A stretch of 45,342 bases of DNA from Thiotrichaceae bacterium (GTDB lineage Bacteria > Pseudomonadota > Gammaproteobacteria > Thiotrichales > Thiotrichaceae). Positions 25,685-35,537 of this stretch are shown here, piece after piece. How positions within the stretch are numbered: the first letter of the stretch is position 1; each line of letters begins with the position of its first letter. The stretch is from NCBI GenBank assembly GCA_026988295.1, contig JALSLM010000150.1, positions 1 to 45,342 on the forward strand. Direction: 5' to 3'. The notes under the pieces are model-generated. The model had not been told where the DNA came from. It did no database searches and saw only the letters and a list, made by a program, of their open reading frames with translations. A program made the position numbers and the translations under genes.

Positions 25685-27567
25685 ATAATTGCAAGGTCTC
25701 CTTTTTCTTCTAGCCATGTCTTCCTATCTTGTGCACGTTTTTTTGCTAATAATAAGTCCATAACCGCACGGGTTTCTTCGGGGTTATTCATAGTAAGTTG
25801 CACCAAACGGCGAGTATCAGGGTCCATACTGGTTTCGCGTAATTGTAGTGGATTCATTTCACCCAAGCCTTTAAAACGAGTAACACTGATTTTGCCCTTG
25901 GTTTTTTTTGCTTTAACACGATCAAGAATGGCATTGAGTTCATCTTCATCCAGTGCGTATTCCACTTTTTTACCAATATCAATTCGATATAATGGAGGCA
26001 TTGCAATATACACATGACCCGCTTCAACCAACGCAGTAAAGTGTTGCACAAACAATGCACAAATCAATGTTGCAATGTGCGCGCCATCGGAGTCAGCATC
26101 GGCAAGAATACAGATTTTACCGTAGCGCAAATCATCCAGATTACTAGAATCAGGCTCTACGCCAATAGCAACCGATATATCATGGATTTCATTGGATGCT
26201 AGAATTTGTGAGGAATCAACCTCCCAAGTATTCAGAATCTTACCGCGTAACGGCATAATTGCCTGAAACTCACGACTACGTGCTTGTTTAGCCGAGCCTC
26301 CTGCAGAATCACCCTCTACCAAAAATAATTCAGTTTGATTTAAATCTTGAGAGCTACAATCTGCCAATTTTCCAGGCAAGGCAGGCCCTGTTGCAATTTT
26401 CTTGCGTACCACTTTTTTGCTGGCCTTGGCACGTTTTTGAGCATTATTAATAACATGCTCGGCAATCAGATCACCAATATTGGGGTTTTGATTAAGGTAT
26501 AAACTAAATGCATCTTTAACCACGCCAGCAACAAAACTAGCAGCCGCACGAGAAGAGAGTCTTTCTTTGGTTTGCCCAGAAAATTGTGGATCAAGCATTT
26601 TAAACGATAAAATAAAGCACAGCTTATCCCAAATATCATCAGGGCTTAGCTTTAACCCCCGTGGAAGCAAATTGCGAAACTCGGCAAACTCACGCAAAGC
26701 TTCTGTCAAACCCGTGCGTAGCCCGTTAGTGTGTGTGCCGCCCTGTGCTGTAGGGATCAAATTAACGTAGCTTTCCTGCACCAGATCACCGCCTTCAGGC
26801 AACCAGCAAAGCGCCCAGTCAACGGCTTCATTTTCACTTTTAAACTCACCTAAAAAAGGCTCTTCAGGCAGATTTTCAAACTCACTAATGGCATTTATCA
26901 AATAATCACGAATTCCATCTTCGTAATACCATTCTTCGGTCTCATTTTTTGCCTCTTCGGTAAACGTAATATGCAAACCAGGGCATAAAACTGCTTTTGC
27001 CCGAAGATTATGCTTGAGCCGTTTAATCGAAAATTTAACCGTATCAAAATATTGTGCATTGGGCCAAAAATGTAGAGATGTACCCGTATTTTTCTTGCCA
27101 ACCTTACCAATCACTTCTAGCTCAGTTTCTTTGTGCCCGTTTTCAAACACCATTTCATATTCTTTGCCATCACGCTTAATACGCACTTCAAGAATCAGAG
27201 AAAGCGCATTAACCACAGAGATTCCAACACCGTGCAAGCCCCCTGAAAACTGATAGTTTTTATCTGAAAACTTACCACCTGCATGAAGCGTACTAAGAAT
27301 AACCTCCACCCCAGAAACCTTTTTCTCAGGATGAATATCGACAGGCATACCACGCCCATTATCAGTGACAGACAAAGAACCATCGGTATGTAGAATCACC
27401 TGTATCTTATTAGCAAAGCCTGCCAAAGCCTCATCAACACTATTGTCAATCACCTCCTGTGCCAAATGATTAGGGCGCGAGGTATCGGTATACATACCAG
27501 GACGCTTGCGCACAGGGTCAAGACCGCTTAAAACTTTTATGGATTCAGCGTTATAGTCATTGCTCAT
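25681..27567 (-). CDS. parE: DNA topoisomerase IV subunit B
   Basis: 628 residues. The opening YNAESIKVLSGLDPVRKRPGMYTDTSRPNHLAQEVIDN is ParE-type, not GyrB. GHKL ATPase motifs follow: DNSVDEALAG, DNGRGMP (69-75) and GGLHGVGISVVNA. The TOPRIM domain has EGDSAGGSAKQ near 415 and DADSDGAHI further on; the C-terminus MDLLLAKKRAQDRKTWLEEKGDLA is the standard ParE end and the length is normal. With ParC (not in the window) it decatenates daughter chromosomes. Monocistronic. Its stop codon falls in the terminal TTAA of a family C element. Confidence 0.97.
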   Translation of the reverse strand: MSNDYNAESIKVLSGLDPVRKRPGMYTDTSRPNHLAQEVIDNSVDEALAGFANKIQVILHTDGSLSVTDNGRGMPVDIHPEKKVSGVEVILSTLHAGGKFSDKNYQFSGGLHGVGISVVNALSLILEVRIKRDGKEYEMVFENGHKETELEVIGKVGKKNTGTSLHFWPNAQYFDTVKFSIKRLKHNLRAKAVLCPGLHITFTEEAKNETEEWYYEDGIRDYLINAISEFENLPEEPFLGEFKSENEAVDWALCWLPEGGDLVQESYVNLIPTAQGGTHTNGLRTGLTEALREFAEFRNLLPRGLKLSPDDIWDKLCFILSFKMLDPQFSGQTKERLSSRAAASFVAGVVKDAFSLYLNQNPNIGDLIAEHVINNAQKRAKASKKVVRKKIATGPALPGKLADCSSQDLNQTELFLVEGDSAGGSAKQARSREFQAIMPLRGKILNTWEVDSSQILASNEIHDISVAIGVEPDSSNLDDLRYGKICILADADSDGAHIATLICALFVQHFTALVEAGHVYIAMPPLYRIDIGKKVEYALDEDELNAILDRVKAKKTKGKISVTRFKGLGEMNPLQLRETSMDPDTRRLVQLTMNNPEETRAVMDLLLAKKRAQDRKTWLEEKGDLAII

Positions 27568-27608
27568 TAAAAATACATCTCAGAAACTCGTTTGAACTTA
27601 GCAGTATA

Positions 27609-27750
27609 TTAAGGAAACCCTGATCAAGTCCAATTATTTTTAGCTTGCCAAATCTGCCGATATTTTTCATGAAGATCGACGCAATAGAATAACTATTACG
27701 TCTCACCTCATAAAAAATAGCGACAGATTTTTCTGCGCTAAATTCTCAGA
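27609..27750. mobile_element. Family C element lacking its right end
   Basis: TTAAGGAAACCCTGATCAAG to TTCTGCGCTAAATTC, nearly identical to 25521-25664, but the right inverted repeat is replaced by CTCAGATATTATAGATACCC leading into the family A pair. Located upstream of the parE start. Confidence 0.8.
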
Positions 27751-27754
27751 TATT

Positions 27755-27849
27755 ATAGATACCCACCCCCCCTTTTTTTACATTTTTTTATAGCACAGAG
27801 TCATATAGTTTTATGTGAAAAAGTGGAAAAACAGGGGGGGATGGGTTTA
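27755..27849. repeat. Family A pair, C arm then G arm
   Basis: ATAGATACCCACCCCCCCTT (left) and AAAAACAGGGGGGGATGGGT (right, 7 G), same topology and similar spacer as 18835-18927 in inverted context. Confidence 0.78.
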
Positions 27850-27907
27850 TAGGTGATAAATGAATACTTTTCTTTGTATTTGAGCTTGTAGTTACCCAGA
27901 TTTTAGC

Positions 27908-27940
27908 CAAAAAAAACCACATCGAAGGATGTGGCTTTTT
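27908..27940. terminator. Terminator-like hairpin, copy of the hppA terminator
   Basis: CCAAAAAAAACCACATC, loop GAAG, GATGTGGCTTTTTT. It matches the inverted form of the hppA terminator, but there is no gene that obviously ends here, so it is probably part of a duplicated segment. Confidence 0.6.
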
Positions 27941-27958
27941 TAAGGAAACCCTGATCAA
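27940..27958. repeat. Family C left arm next to a transposase remnant
   Basis: TTAAGGAAACCCTGATCAAA followed within about 60 bp by the IS630-like remnant. Confidence 0.65.
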
Positions 27959-28018
27959 ACCACTAACTTTGTGATTATTAGTTTTCGGCTCGATCTTTAA
28001 AAAATTACGCCCAAGCAT

Positions 28019-28164
28019 GGTTGGTAGCTGGCGAGATATGGCAGAAACAGAGATTAGACTTCATAAGCCGACAATATCTGAATGGAAGAGCTCCAAACCA
28101 AGAGACCTTACATTCAGAAATAGCTGCATGGAAGTATCACGAAACTAAGAGGCTATTTGTGTAA
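28019..28164 (+). pseudogene. IS630-family transposase C-terminal remnant, frameshifted
   Basis: Two adjacent frames give GSWRDMAETEIRL and then ISRQYLNGRAPNQETLHSEI, AAWKYHETKRLFV and a stop. Together they resemble the end of IS630-family transposases (MAEIEI...LSRQCL..R..~E.L..EI.AW). One frameshift separates the parts and the N-terminal catalytic DDE domain is absent. No function expected. Assigned by pattern recognition; a protein search should be done. Confidence 0.6.
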
Positions 28165-28214
28165 ACTCGCATCTCACAACTAAAGCTGCGAGAGATTAAA
28201 TGAAAATCTCTTTA

Positions 28215-28247
28215 CCCATCAATAAAAACTTGATGGAGTACTTATAG
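28215..28247. repeat. Family F hairpin
   Basis: ACCCATCAATAAAAACTTGA then TGGAGTACTT; CATCAA pairs with TTGATG. Confidence 0.5.
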
Positions 28248-28264
28248 CCTGAGAAAAGCTATGA

Positions 28265-28414
28265 CTATAGCATGTGGCTCAAAACTGCCATTAATACAAT
28301 AAAAACTACGCTAGCCAGTAATGATTTTACAATCGGTGGTAGTGGTGTACACATATCATTGTGATCATGTGCGTATGTGTCCTGCCCGAATAAACTTTTT
28401 AAAAAACATTTCAT
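28265..28414 (-). CDS. Small single-membrane-span protein, 49 residues
   Basis: ATG at 28414 with a good ribosome binding site (GGGGGAG, 7 bp before) opens a 49-residue frame. It starts MKCFLKSLFGQDTYAHDHND, then has MCTPLPP and a hydrophobic segment IVKSLLASVVFIVLMAVLSHML that should span the membrane, and stops at TAG. The short soluble part has two Cys and an HDH cluster that could bind metal; that is speculation. No homologue recognised. It lies alone in repeat-rich DNA downstream of tatC on the same strand. Confidence 0.5.
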   Translation of the reverse strand: MKCFLKSLFGQDTYAHDHNDMCTPLPPIVKSLLASVVFIVLMAVLSHML

Positions 28415-28810
28415 GGGATGCTCCCCCTAGTATTAAATATTAAGATGACGCATGAAAGAATTTACCTATTTTAGCTGGAGTAATAATGACCCCATCTAAC
28501 TTGCCTTTTTGCTTGTGTTTAGAAGGTTGTGTTCATTGCTGAATAACTCTGCACTTTGAAAAGCATCAAAACAGAAATAAGCAAGATAAATTTTTCCAGA
28601 CCACCTGACTATGATTCTGTAGAACTTATAATAATAGAATAGTTCAATAAATCATTTAACTGATCCGCTATTATCAGTCATATTAATGACAGCATATGAA
28701 ATTCTGTCATTTGATTTTCATTCTAGCAAAGAAGAAACTAATAAACAATTAAAAAACAGTTAATTTAACAATTAAAATCAATCACTTGACAATTATCAAA
28801 ACCGTTGATT
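28415..28810. other. AT-rich gap without a recognised gene
   Basis: No coding frame with a plausible start and no repeat of families A-F seen. At its right end TTAAAATCAA (28772-28781) and TTGATTTTAA (28805-28814) form an inverted repeat overlapping the tatC stop, which may help end the tat transcript. Confidence 0.4.
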
Positions 28811-29977
28811 TTAAAAGTTATTTCTTGGCGTTTTCTTATTCTGTTGCTCTCCTTTCTTAGCTTTAGCCTTCTTTTCGGCTTTCTTTTTTGCCTTTTCTTC
28901 AGCTTTTTCTTGCGCTTCTATGCGATCAAGTTCGGCATCCATTTCATCATCAGTTAACTCGGAAAACTCTTCACTTTCATTGAAGAATTTTTCTTCATCA
29001 CTGATTTCATCAGTTTCAGAGTTTGAATCCTTGGAGCTATCTGTTGTTTTACTTGATGTATCAAAAGAATCTTCATCTTGATAACCATCAAAAACAGGGG
29101 AATCATTTGAGCTATTATTCGAAGAATCTTCTTTATAGGTATATTTATCATCCTCCCACTGTTTGCCTGCTTGGATAGTGGCAGTTGCTTGGTGAGCAGA
29201 GCTATAGTCGTCTTCGGTATCCATTTTTTCTTTTGCGGCACTTGCTTCTTTTACACGAACCTTAAAGTATTTACTAAAATACAAGCCGACTTCAAATAGC
29301 ATCCACATTGGCACAGCAAGCATTATTTGTGAGATAACATCGGGTGGTGTAAGCAACATACCGAGTATAAATGCTCCTACAATAACGTAAGGGCGCTTGC
29401 TTTTAAGGCTTTCTGCCGTTGTCATTCCTGTGCTGATAAGCAATATTGTTGCAATAGGCATCTCAAAGCCAAACCCAAAGGCTAAGAACATCATCATTGT
29501 AAAATCAAGGTACTGTCCAATATCAGGGCTATAAGTTGCAACATCAGGAGCAAATTGAGGAATAATTGTAAACATCATTGGCAGCAAGACAGAATAAACA
29601 AAAGCTATACCAAGATAAAATAGAAAAACACTGGATGCTAATAGAGGGTAAACCAGTCTTTTTTCATGCTTATATAGTCCTGGTGCTACAAAGGACCAAA
29701 TTTGATAGAGAAGATAAGGAAGGGTAATTAAAAAAGCAACTAGCAGAGTTAGTTTCATAGGAACCAAAAAAGGGGCAATGGTTCCAGTAATGATCATCTG
29801 CTGGTTCTGATCGGCTAATGGTGCTGCCAACCAGTTATAGATATTTTTTGAAAAGGGGAAAAGAGCAAAGAAGATAACTGCAACTGCAATGACCGCTCTG
29901 AGCAATCTATCGCGCAGTTCTATTAAGTGTGTTAAAAAACCTTGGGCTTGGCTGTTGCTTGCGTCTGTTGTACTCAT
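28811..29977 (-). CDS. tatC: Sec-independent translocase TatC with long charged tail
   Basis: 388 residues against about 250 for the family. Residues 1-245 are a normal TatC: HLIELRDRLLRA at the N-terminus (conserved Glu of the signal-recognition site), PLADQNQ, SFVAPGLYKHEKR with the conserved FVAPGL, six membrane spans, and LTPPDVISQIMLAVPMW. From about 250 to 388 follows an unusual cytoplasmic tail: first Ser/Asp/Asn-rich and acidic (DSSNNSSNDSPVFDGYQDED), then KAEEKAKKKAEKKAKAKKGE, strongly basic. TatC binds twin-arginine signals and forms the translocase with TatA/TatB. The ATG overlaps the tatB stop by 4 bp. Confidence 0.96.
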   Translation of the reverse strand: MSTTDASNSQAQGFLTHLIELRDRLLRAVIAVAVIFFALFPFSKNIYNWLAAPLADQNQQMIITGTIAPFLVPMKLTLLVAFLITLPYLLYQIWSFVAPGLYKHEKRLVYPLLASSVFLFYLGIAFVYSVLLPMMFTIIPQFAPDVATYSPDIGQYLDFTMMMFLAFGFGFEMPIATILLISTGMTTAESLKSKRPYVIVGAFILGMLLTPPDVISQIMLAVPMWMLFEVGLYFSKYFKVRVKEASAAKEKMDTEDDYSSAHQATATIQAGKQWEDDKYTYKEDSSNNSSNDSPVFDGYQDEDSFDTSSKTTDSSKDSNSETDEISDEEKFFNESEEFSELTDDEMDAELDRIEAQEKAEEKAKKKAEKKAKAKKGEQQNKKTPRNNF

Positions 29978-30303
29978 TTCTTCCTAGCAGATGTTTGTGC
30001 GTCTTTCATGCTTTCATCAAGTAATTGACTGGCTTCATTAAGTTCGCTACTGATATCTGTTTTTGTACTTTTCATCATATCGCGTAATTCACCAATCTCT
30101 TCTTTTTGTTTGGCTAACATGCTTTTGAGTTCGTCTGCACGCATTTCTCGCTCTATATCATCACGTGTTGTCGCAACAAATGCTTTAATTTTCCCAATAA
30201 ACTTGCCGACTTTTGCGGCGACTTCAGGTAGGCGTTCAGGCCCTATCACTATTAAAGCAATAATACCGACGACCAGTAATTCAAGAAAGCCCGAATCAAA
30301 CAT
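29974..30303 (-). CDS. tatB: Sec-independent translocase protein TatB
   Basis: 109 residues. MFDSGFLELLVVGIIALIVIGPERLPEVA has the N-terminal transmembrane helix and the GPERLPE hinge typical of TatB (TatA has FG-TKRL instead). A charged amphipathic helix (KFIGKIKAFVATTRDDIERE) follows, then a polar tail. Partner of TatC in the receptor complex. Middle gene of tatA-tatB-tatC. Confidence 0.95.
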   Translation of the reverse strand: MFDSGFLELLVVGIIALIVIGPERLPEVAAKVGKFIGKIKAFVATTRDDIEREMRADELKSMLAKQKEEIGELRDMMKSTKTDISSELNEASQLLDESMKDAQTSARKK

Positions 30304-30329
30304 GCGAATCTGTTACCTAGATAAACTGA

Positions 30330-30569
30330 TTATGATTTTGTTGTATCTTTAACTTTAGCTTCAACGTCTATGACGCTATCTTTTGCAGTTTGCTTAAGTT
30401 TTTCAGCTGCCTGTGCGCCCTCTTCTTCACCATCTCTCATGGCATTTTTAAAGTTTTTAACTGCGCTACCCAAATCGCCACCTGCATTGCGTAGACGTTT
30501 AGTCCCAAAAATAACAACAACGATGACTAAAATTACGATTAAAGACCACGGACTGATTCCAGAAAACAT
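30330..30569 (-). CDS. tatA: Sec-independent translocase protein TatA
   Basis: 79 residues. [44 protein letters not shown] shows the short transmembrane helix, FGTKRL hinge and amphipathic helix of TatA, the pore-forming component. AGAAGGAG precedes the start closely. Lies between hisE and tatB in the same direction. Confidence 0.95.
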   Translation of the reverse strand: MFSGISPWSLIVILVIVVVIFGTKRLRNAGGDLGSAVKNFKNAMRDGEEEGAQAAEKLKQTAKDSVIDVEAKVKDTTKS

Positions 30570-30627
30570 GGGGAACTCCTTCTAAGTATATTTATGCCTA
30601 AATCCATTAACTTGTAGCCTTATAAAT

Positions 30628-30972
30628 TTAGGAATTATTACGACTAGCCTTTTCGACTAGACCAGATGTACCAAAACGACGTTGTAATTCTTGCAAAACA
30701 TCATCTGGATGTAAATTTTTATGTGCTAATAATACAAGGGTATGAAACCATAAGTCAGCAACTTCGTAGACTAATTTATCGGTTTTTTTATCAAGCTCTG
30801 AATCTTTTGCTGCCATAACAACTTCGGTGGCTTCTTCTCCCACTTTTTTCAGGATAGAATCAAGACCTTTAGCATAAAGACTGGCCACGTATGAGCTTCC
30901 AGCTTCGGCAGATTTTCGTGCTTCAAGTACCTTAGCTACGTCAGAGAGTGTATTGTGATTTATTGCATTCAT
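30628..30972 (-). CDS. hisE: Phosphoribosyl-ATP diphosphatase
   Basis: 114 residues of the MazG-like HisE fold: [14 protein letters not shown] and [18 protein letters not shown] carry the acidic metal-binding residues. It removes pyrophosphate from phosphoribosyl-ATP, the second histidine-pathway step. Separate from hisI, not fused as in enterobacteria. It starts 20 bp after hisF, leaving no room for hisI, and is followed by tatA. Confidence 0.94.
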   Translation of the reverse strand: MNAINHNTLSDVAKVLEARKSAEAGSSYVASLYAKGLDSILKKVGEEATEVVMAAKDSELDKKTDKLVYEVADLWFHTLVLLAHKNLHPDDVLQELQRRFGTSGLVEKASRNNS

Positions 30973-30992
30973 AGGATAGTTAGTATTGTGAC

Positions 30993-31766
30993 TTAAATTC
31001 GTACTTCAATGCCTTGATCTGCCATAAATTGTTTGGCTTCACCAACCGTATATTCATTAAAGTGAAAAATACTGGCAGCAAGTACCGCATCCGCACCTGC
31101 TTTTAATACACCATCTGCCAAATGTTGCAGTGTGCCTACACCACCTGATGCAATCACAGGGATATTTACTGCATCGGTAATAGCCTTAGTTAAAGGGATA
31201 TTAAAGCCTGATTTAGTACCATCTTTATCCATGCTAGTAACAAGCAGCTCACCTGCGCCATATTCAGCCATTTTCTTTGCCCATTCTACGGCATCAATGC
31301 CTGTATCATTACGACCGCCATGAGTAAAAATATCCCAGCGATCAGGCTCACCTTCTTTGCTGACTTTTTTTGCATCAATGGCAACGACAATACATTGTGA
31401 ACCATAATATTCAGCCGCTTCTCTAACCAGTTCAGGGTTATGAATAGCAGCAGTATTAATAGCTACTTTATCAGCACCAGCATTTAACATGGTTCTAATA
31501 TCTTCAACCTTGCGTATCCCGCCGCCAACCGTTAGCGGGATAAAAACCTCAGAGGCAATGGCTTCAACCATATGAACAGTGGTTTCTCGGTTATCTGAGC
31601 TAGCCGTAATATCAAGAAAGGTGATTTCATCCGCACCTTCACGATTATAACGTGCAGCAACCTCAACGGGATCACCTGCATCTCGAATATCAACAAAGTT
31701 AACACCCTTTACTACGCGACCGTTATCAACATCGAGACAAGGAATAATGCGTTTTGCAAGTGCCAT
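30993..31766 (-). CDS. hisF: Imidazole glycerol phosphate synthase, cyclase subunit
   Basis: 257-residue TIM barrel. [18 protein letters not shown] at the N-terminus carries the first catalytic Asp (CLDVD); [14 protein letters not shown] and [13 protein letters not shown] are the phosphate-binding loops. Pairs with HisH. The ATG overlaps the hisA stop by one base (TAATG), so translation is coupled. Confidence 0.97.
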   Translation of the reverse strand: MALAKRIIPCLDVDNGRVVKGVNFVDIRDAGDPVEVAARYNREGADEITFLDITASSDNRETTVHMVEAIASEVFIPLTVGGGIRKVEDIRTMLNAGADKVAINTAAIHNPELVREAAEYYGSQCIVVAIDAKKVSKEGEPDRWDIFTHGGRNDTGIDAVEWAKKMAEYGAGELLVTSMDKDGTKSGFNIPLTKAITDAVNIPVIASGGVGTLQHLADGVLKAGADAVLAASIFHFNEYTVGEAKQFMADQGIEVRI

Positions 31767-32500
31767 TAGTGTAAATTCTCCACATATTTATGTGCTTCAG
31801 CAAGATCAATAGTGCCTTCATAAATCGAACGCCCAAGGATTGTTCCCATAATGCCTGAGTCTTTAACCTCACATAATTCGATGATGTCATCCATATTAGT
31901 AACACCACCTGAGGCAATCACAGGAATAGAGATGCTTTCCGCCAATGAAATGGTGGCATCAACATTAACACCTTTCATCATGCCATCACGCGAAATATCT
32001 GTATAAACAATGGCCACTACCCCTGCCTGTTCAAATTTTTTGGCAAGCTCAATAGCAGAAACACTCGACACTTTATCCCAGCCATCGGTTGCTACCATGC
32101 CATTTTTAGCATCAATACCGACAATAATATGCCCAGGAAATTGCTTGCATAAATCTTTAACAAATTCAGGATCTTCAACCGCTTTAGTGCCAATAATACA
32201 ATAGCTTACCCCAGCATCAAGGTAGGCTTGTACTGTTTTTGCATCGCGTATGCCGCCACCAATCTGTATAGGCAGATCAGGGAATTTTTTGGCAATTGCT
32301 TCAACAGCATCATTATTAACAGGTACACCATCAAATGCACCATTCAAATCAACTAAATGTAGTCGTTTGGCTCCTGCATTTACCCAGCGTGTTGCTGTAT
32401 CAACAGGGCTGTCTGAGAAAACAGTGGTATCTTCCATGCGTCCTTGACGAAGGCGCACACATTGTCCATCTTTTAGATCAATTGCAGGTAATAAAAGCAT
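31766..32500 (-). CDS. hisA: Phosphoribosylformimino-5-aminoimidazole carboxamide ribotide isomerase
   Basis: 244-residue TIM barrel: [19 protein letters not shown] with the catalytic Asp, [15 protein letters not shown] and [13 protein letters not shown] phosphate loops, and [12 protein letters not shown] with the second catalytic Asp. Amadori isomerase between HisI and HisH/HisF. Follows hisH after 23 bp. Confidence 0.97.
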   Translation of the reverse strand: MLLLPAIDLKDGQCVRLRQGRMEDTTVFSDSPVDTATRWVNAGAKRLHLVDLNGAFDGVPVNNDAVEAIAKKFPDLPIQIGGGIRDAKTVQAYLDAGVSYCIIGTKAVEDPEFVKDLCKQFPGHIIVGIDAKNGMVATDGWDKVSSVSAIELAKKFEQAGVVAIVYTDISRDGMMKGVNVDATISLAESISIPVIASGGVTNMDDIIELCEVKDSGIMGTILGRSIYEGTIDLAEAHKYVENLH

Positions 32501-32523
32501 AATAGTTTGTCCCCAGTCCGCGT

Positions 32524-33165
32524 TTATGGTTGCCCGTTCCAGTTAGTGAAATTCTTTAAAAGTTGTAAGCCATCATCCGCACTTTTTTCTGGATGTGCTT
32601 GGATTGCAAAGACATTATCTTTGGCTATAGCTGAAGGATAACTGATTCCAAATTCAGTTTCTCCTGAAACAATGGATTTATCCTCTGGTGCTACAAAATA
32701 GCTATGCACAAAATAAAATCGCGCATTATCTTCAATTCCCTTCCAGAGTGGATGATCTTGCGTGTGTTTAATTTGATTCCAGCCCATTTGTGGTATTTTT
32801 AGTCGATTACCAGCGGCATCGGTTGCGCCGATGTGATCTGTAAAGTGTTGTACTGTGCCTTTATATTTGCCGATACAGTCAACACCGCCACCTTCAACAC
32901 TATGCTCCATTAATACCTGCATACCCATGCAAACACCAAGAAAAGGCTTGCTTAGAGAGACTTCTGTAATAACATCCACAAGTTCATGTTTATGTAATTC
33001 ACTCATACAGTCAAGAGCCGCCCCTTGACCAGGAAAGACAACGCGATCTGCCTTAAGAATATCATCAGGTGATGAAGTGATAACAACCTTCTCATCAGTA
33101 ACGTGTTGCAAGGCTTTGTGAACAGAATGGAGGTTTCCCATGCTGTAGTCTATTACGGCAATCAT
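32524..33165 (-). CDS. hisH: Imidazole glycerol phosphate synthase, glutaminase subunit
   Basis: 213-residue class I glutamine amidotransferase: [12 protein letters not shown] at the start, nucleophile Cys in [11 protein letters not shown], and catalytic His-Glu in [10 protein letters not shown]. Supplies ammonia to HisF. In the run hisB-hisH-hisA-hisF. Confidence 0.97.
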   Translation of the reverse strand: MIAVIDYSMGNLHSVHKALQHVTDEKVVITSSPDDILKADRVVFPGQGAALDCMSELHKHELVDVITEVSLSKPFLGVCMGMQVLMEHSVEGGGVDCIGKYKGTVQHFTDHIGATDAAGNRLKIPQMGWNQIKHTQDHPLWKGIEDNARFYFVHSYFVAPEDKSIVSGETEFGISYPSAIAKDNVFAIQAHPEKSADDGLQLLKNFTNWNGQP

Positions 33166-33241
33166 TTATATTTTCGCTTCTATTTATTAGCAGGTTTTGT
33201 TAGCAGGCTGTCTATTTTCAGACGGGGTTATACTATAACTT

Positions 33242-33835
33242 TTACAGCGTACCTTTAGTGGAAGGAATGGCATTTTCGGCACGTTCATCGCGCTCAACGG
33301 CCATTCGCAGTGCGCGCCCGAATGCTTTAAAAACTGTTTCAGCAATATGATGAGCATTTTTACCACGGATATTATCTAGGTGTAGGCTCACTAAAGCGTG
33401 GTTTACAAAGCCCTGAAAAAACTCACCAAACAGATCAACATCAAAACGTCCTATCATGGCACGTTTGTAATCTACATTATCTTGTAATGAAGGACGACCT
33501 GAAAAATCAATAACCACACGAGAAAGGGCTTCATCTAATGGTACATAAGCATGACCATAGCGATGAATACCTCTTTTATCACCAATCGCTTTAGCAAAAG
33601 CCTGACCCAAGCTTATACCAATATCTTCAACCGTATGGTGATCATCAATTTGAGTATCTCCATTGGCCTCGATTTCAATATCAATCATGCCGTGCAAAGC
33701 TATTTGCTGCATCATGTGATCAAGAAATGGCACCTCAGTCTTAAAACGGGCTTTGCCCGTCCCATCAAGATTGATACTGACAGTGATTTGAGTTTCTAAT
33801 GTGTCTCGCTTGATAGTAGCTGTACGTTCAGTCAT
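33242..33835 (-). CDS. hisB: Imidazoleglycerol-phosphate dehydratase
   Basis: 197 residues, the monofunctional form without the N-terminal histidinol-phosphatase domain found in enterobacteria. [13 protein letters not shown] and [16 protein letters not shown] hold the His/Glu metal ligands; a second set is [15 protein letters not shown]. First gene of the his run in this window. Confidence 0.97.
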   Translation of the reverse strand: MTERTATIKRDTLETQITVSINLDGTGKARFKTEVPFLDHMMQQIALHGMIDIEIEANGDTQIDDHHTVEDIGISLGQAFAKAIGDKRGIHRYGHAYVPLDEALSRVVIDFSGRPSLQDNVDYKRAMIGRFDVDLFGEFFQGFVNHALVSLHLDNIRGKNAHHIAETVFKAFGRALRMAVERDERAENAIPSTKGTL

Positions 33836-33896
33836 ATTCTAATAAGTGATAAAGTTAATACAAAACATAGTAGCATATTGTAAACAGTCTGAAAGA

Positions 33897-33932
33897 TAAA
33901 AAAATATAAAAAACAGGGGGGGATGGGTTATA
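33897..33932. repeat. Family A single arm (G orientation)
   Basis: AAAAATATAAAAAACAGGGG then GGGATGGGTTAT; lies between hisB and thyA, 16 bp from the thyA stop. Confidence 0.72.
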
Positions 33933-33948
33933 CAGGGTAGTCACATTT

Positions 33949-34743
33949 TCAAACAGCCACCTTGCCTTTTATATGCTCATGGCTACGATAAGTTAGTAAC
34001 TCAAAGTCATCAAACTTGAAATTGAAAATTGACTTAATATCAGGGTTTATTTTCATTTGTGGCAAAGGATAGGGGTTGCGACTCAGTTGTAGCTTAGTCT
34101 GCTCTATATGATTTGAATATAAATGTGCATCCCCCAGTGTATGCACAAAGTCCCCTACTTTTAAGTCTGTTACCTGTGCAACCATCATAGTCAGCAAGGC
34201 ATAAGAGGCAATATTAAATGGTACACCTAAGAATATATCAGCACTGCGCTGATAGAGCTGGCAGGATAGCTTGCCATCAGCAACATAAAACTGAAAAAAA
34301 GCATGACAGGGTGGCAATGCCATATTTTCAATATCGGCAACATTCCAAGCACTAACAATAATACGGCGCGAATCGGGTGTATTTTTGATTTGATCAATTA
34401 TTTGGGATATTTGATCAATATGCTTACCATCAGGGGCTGGCCAAGAGCGCCACTGTGAACCATAAACAGGGCCTAAATCACCTTTTTCATCAGCCCATTC
34501 ATCCCAAATTTTCACTCCATTTTCTTTAAGGTAATGAATATTTGTATCACCTTGCAAAAACCATAAAAGCTCGTGAATAATTGAACGCAAATGGCATTTT
34601 TTAGTCGTCACCAGAGGGAATCCCTCAGAGAGATCATAGCGACTCTGGTAGCCAAACACTGATCTTGTGCCAGTGCCTGTACGATCTTCTTTTATTGTGC
34701 CATTCTTATACACATGGCGCATTAAATCGAGATATTGTTTCAT
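33949..34743 (-). CDS. thyA: Thymidylate synthase
   Basis: 264 residues, the usual length of the folate-dependent enzyme that methylates d[14 protein letters not shown] near the start binds phosphate; [12 protein letters not shown] carries the catalytic Cys; [12 protein letters not shown] and [10 protein letters not shown] are conserved folate/dUMP contacts. Overlaps the upstream lgt gene by 4 bp, an lgt-thyA arrangement common in gammaproteobacteria. Confidence 0.98.
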   Translation of the reverse strand: MKQYLDLMRHVYKNGTIKEDRTGTGTRSVFGYQSRYDLSEGFPLVTTKKCHLRSIIHELLWFLQGDTNIHYLKENGVKIWDEWADEKGDLGPVYGSQWRSWPAPDGKHIDQISQIIDQIKNTPDSRRIIVSAWNVADIENMALPPCHAFFQFYVADGKLSCQLYQRSADIFLGVPFNIASYALLTMMVAQVTDLKVGDFVHTLGDAHLYSNHIEQTKLQLSRNPYPLPQMKINPDIKSIFNFKFDDFELLTYRSHEHIKGKVAV

Positions 34744-35537
34744 GTAGTTTGCTGCTCTTTATTTTTTGAATATGCCCAAACGATTAAAGCCAAGCCAATA
34801 ATAATCATAGGGATTGATAATAACTGCCCCTCCGTTAGCCATTCAATTCCCAAAAAATTACTATCATCAGGAACACGGAAAAACTCAACAGTTGAACGCG
34901 CAACACCATAACCTAATAAAAACAGCCCCGTAACAGCACCCGTTGGGCGAGGTTTCTTAGAAAAAATCCAAACCAATAAAAACAACAGTATACCTTCACC
35001 AACAACCTCATAAAGTTGTGATGGATGACGTGGTTGATTATCTACATGCCTAAAAACCATACCCCAAGAAACATCAGTGGGTCGCCCCCAAAGCTCACCA
35101 TTAATAAAATTACCCATACGCCCTGCCCCCAAGCCAATAGGCACTAATGGCGCAATAAAATCACCCAGCCTAAGTGGTGTGATCTTCCATTTTTTTGCCA
35201 GAAGAAGCATGGCAACCGTTACGCCTAACAAGCCACCATGAAAACTCATGCCACCCTCCCAAACCTTAAACAGGCTTAGTGGATTTTCCATAAGTTGTGG
35301 GAATTTATAGAAGAGCATTTCACCAATTCTACCTCCCGCAATAACACCAATCGCACCATAAAACATCATGTCATCAACCTGATCAGGTGTCACAGGGCTA
35401 TTAGGTCGGCGTGCGCGCATTTTCCCTAAAAATAGAAAAGACAGAAAACCAATAACATACATCAAACCATACCAGCGAATGCCAGTGGTTTCGGTAAAGT
35501 GAACAAGTATTGGATCAATTTCAGGATATATCAGCAT
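34740..35537 (-). CDS. lgt: Prolipoprotein diacylglyceryl transferase
   Basis: 265-residue inner-membrane enzyme with about seven spans that attaches diacylglycerol to the lipobox Cys of prolipoproteins. [13 protein letters not shown] contains the essential His-Gly-Gly, and [19 protein letters not shown] is the Lgt signature. First gene of lgt-thyA; a family B element lies upstream. Confidence 0.98.
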   Translation of the reverse strand: MLIYPEIDPILVHFTETTGIRWYGLMYVIGFLSFLFLGKMRARRPNSPVTPDQVDDMMFYGAIGVIAGGRIGEMLFYKFPQLMENPLSLFKVWEGGMSFHGGLLGVTVAMLLLAKKWKITPLRLGDFIAPLVPIGLGAGRMGNFINGELWGRPTDVSWGMVFRHVDNQPRHPSQLYEVVGEGILLFLLVWIFSKKPRPTGAVTGLFLLGYGVARSTVEFFRVPDDSNFLGIEWLTEGQLLSIPMIIIGLALIVWAYSKNKEQQTT

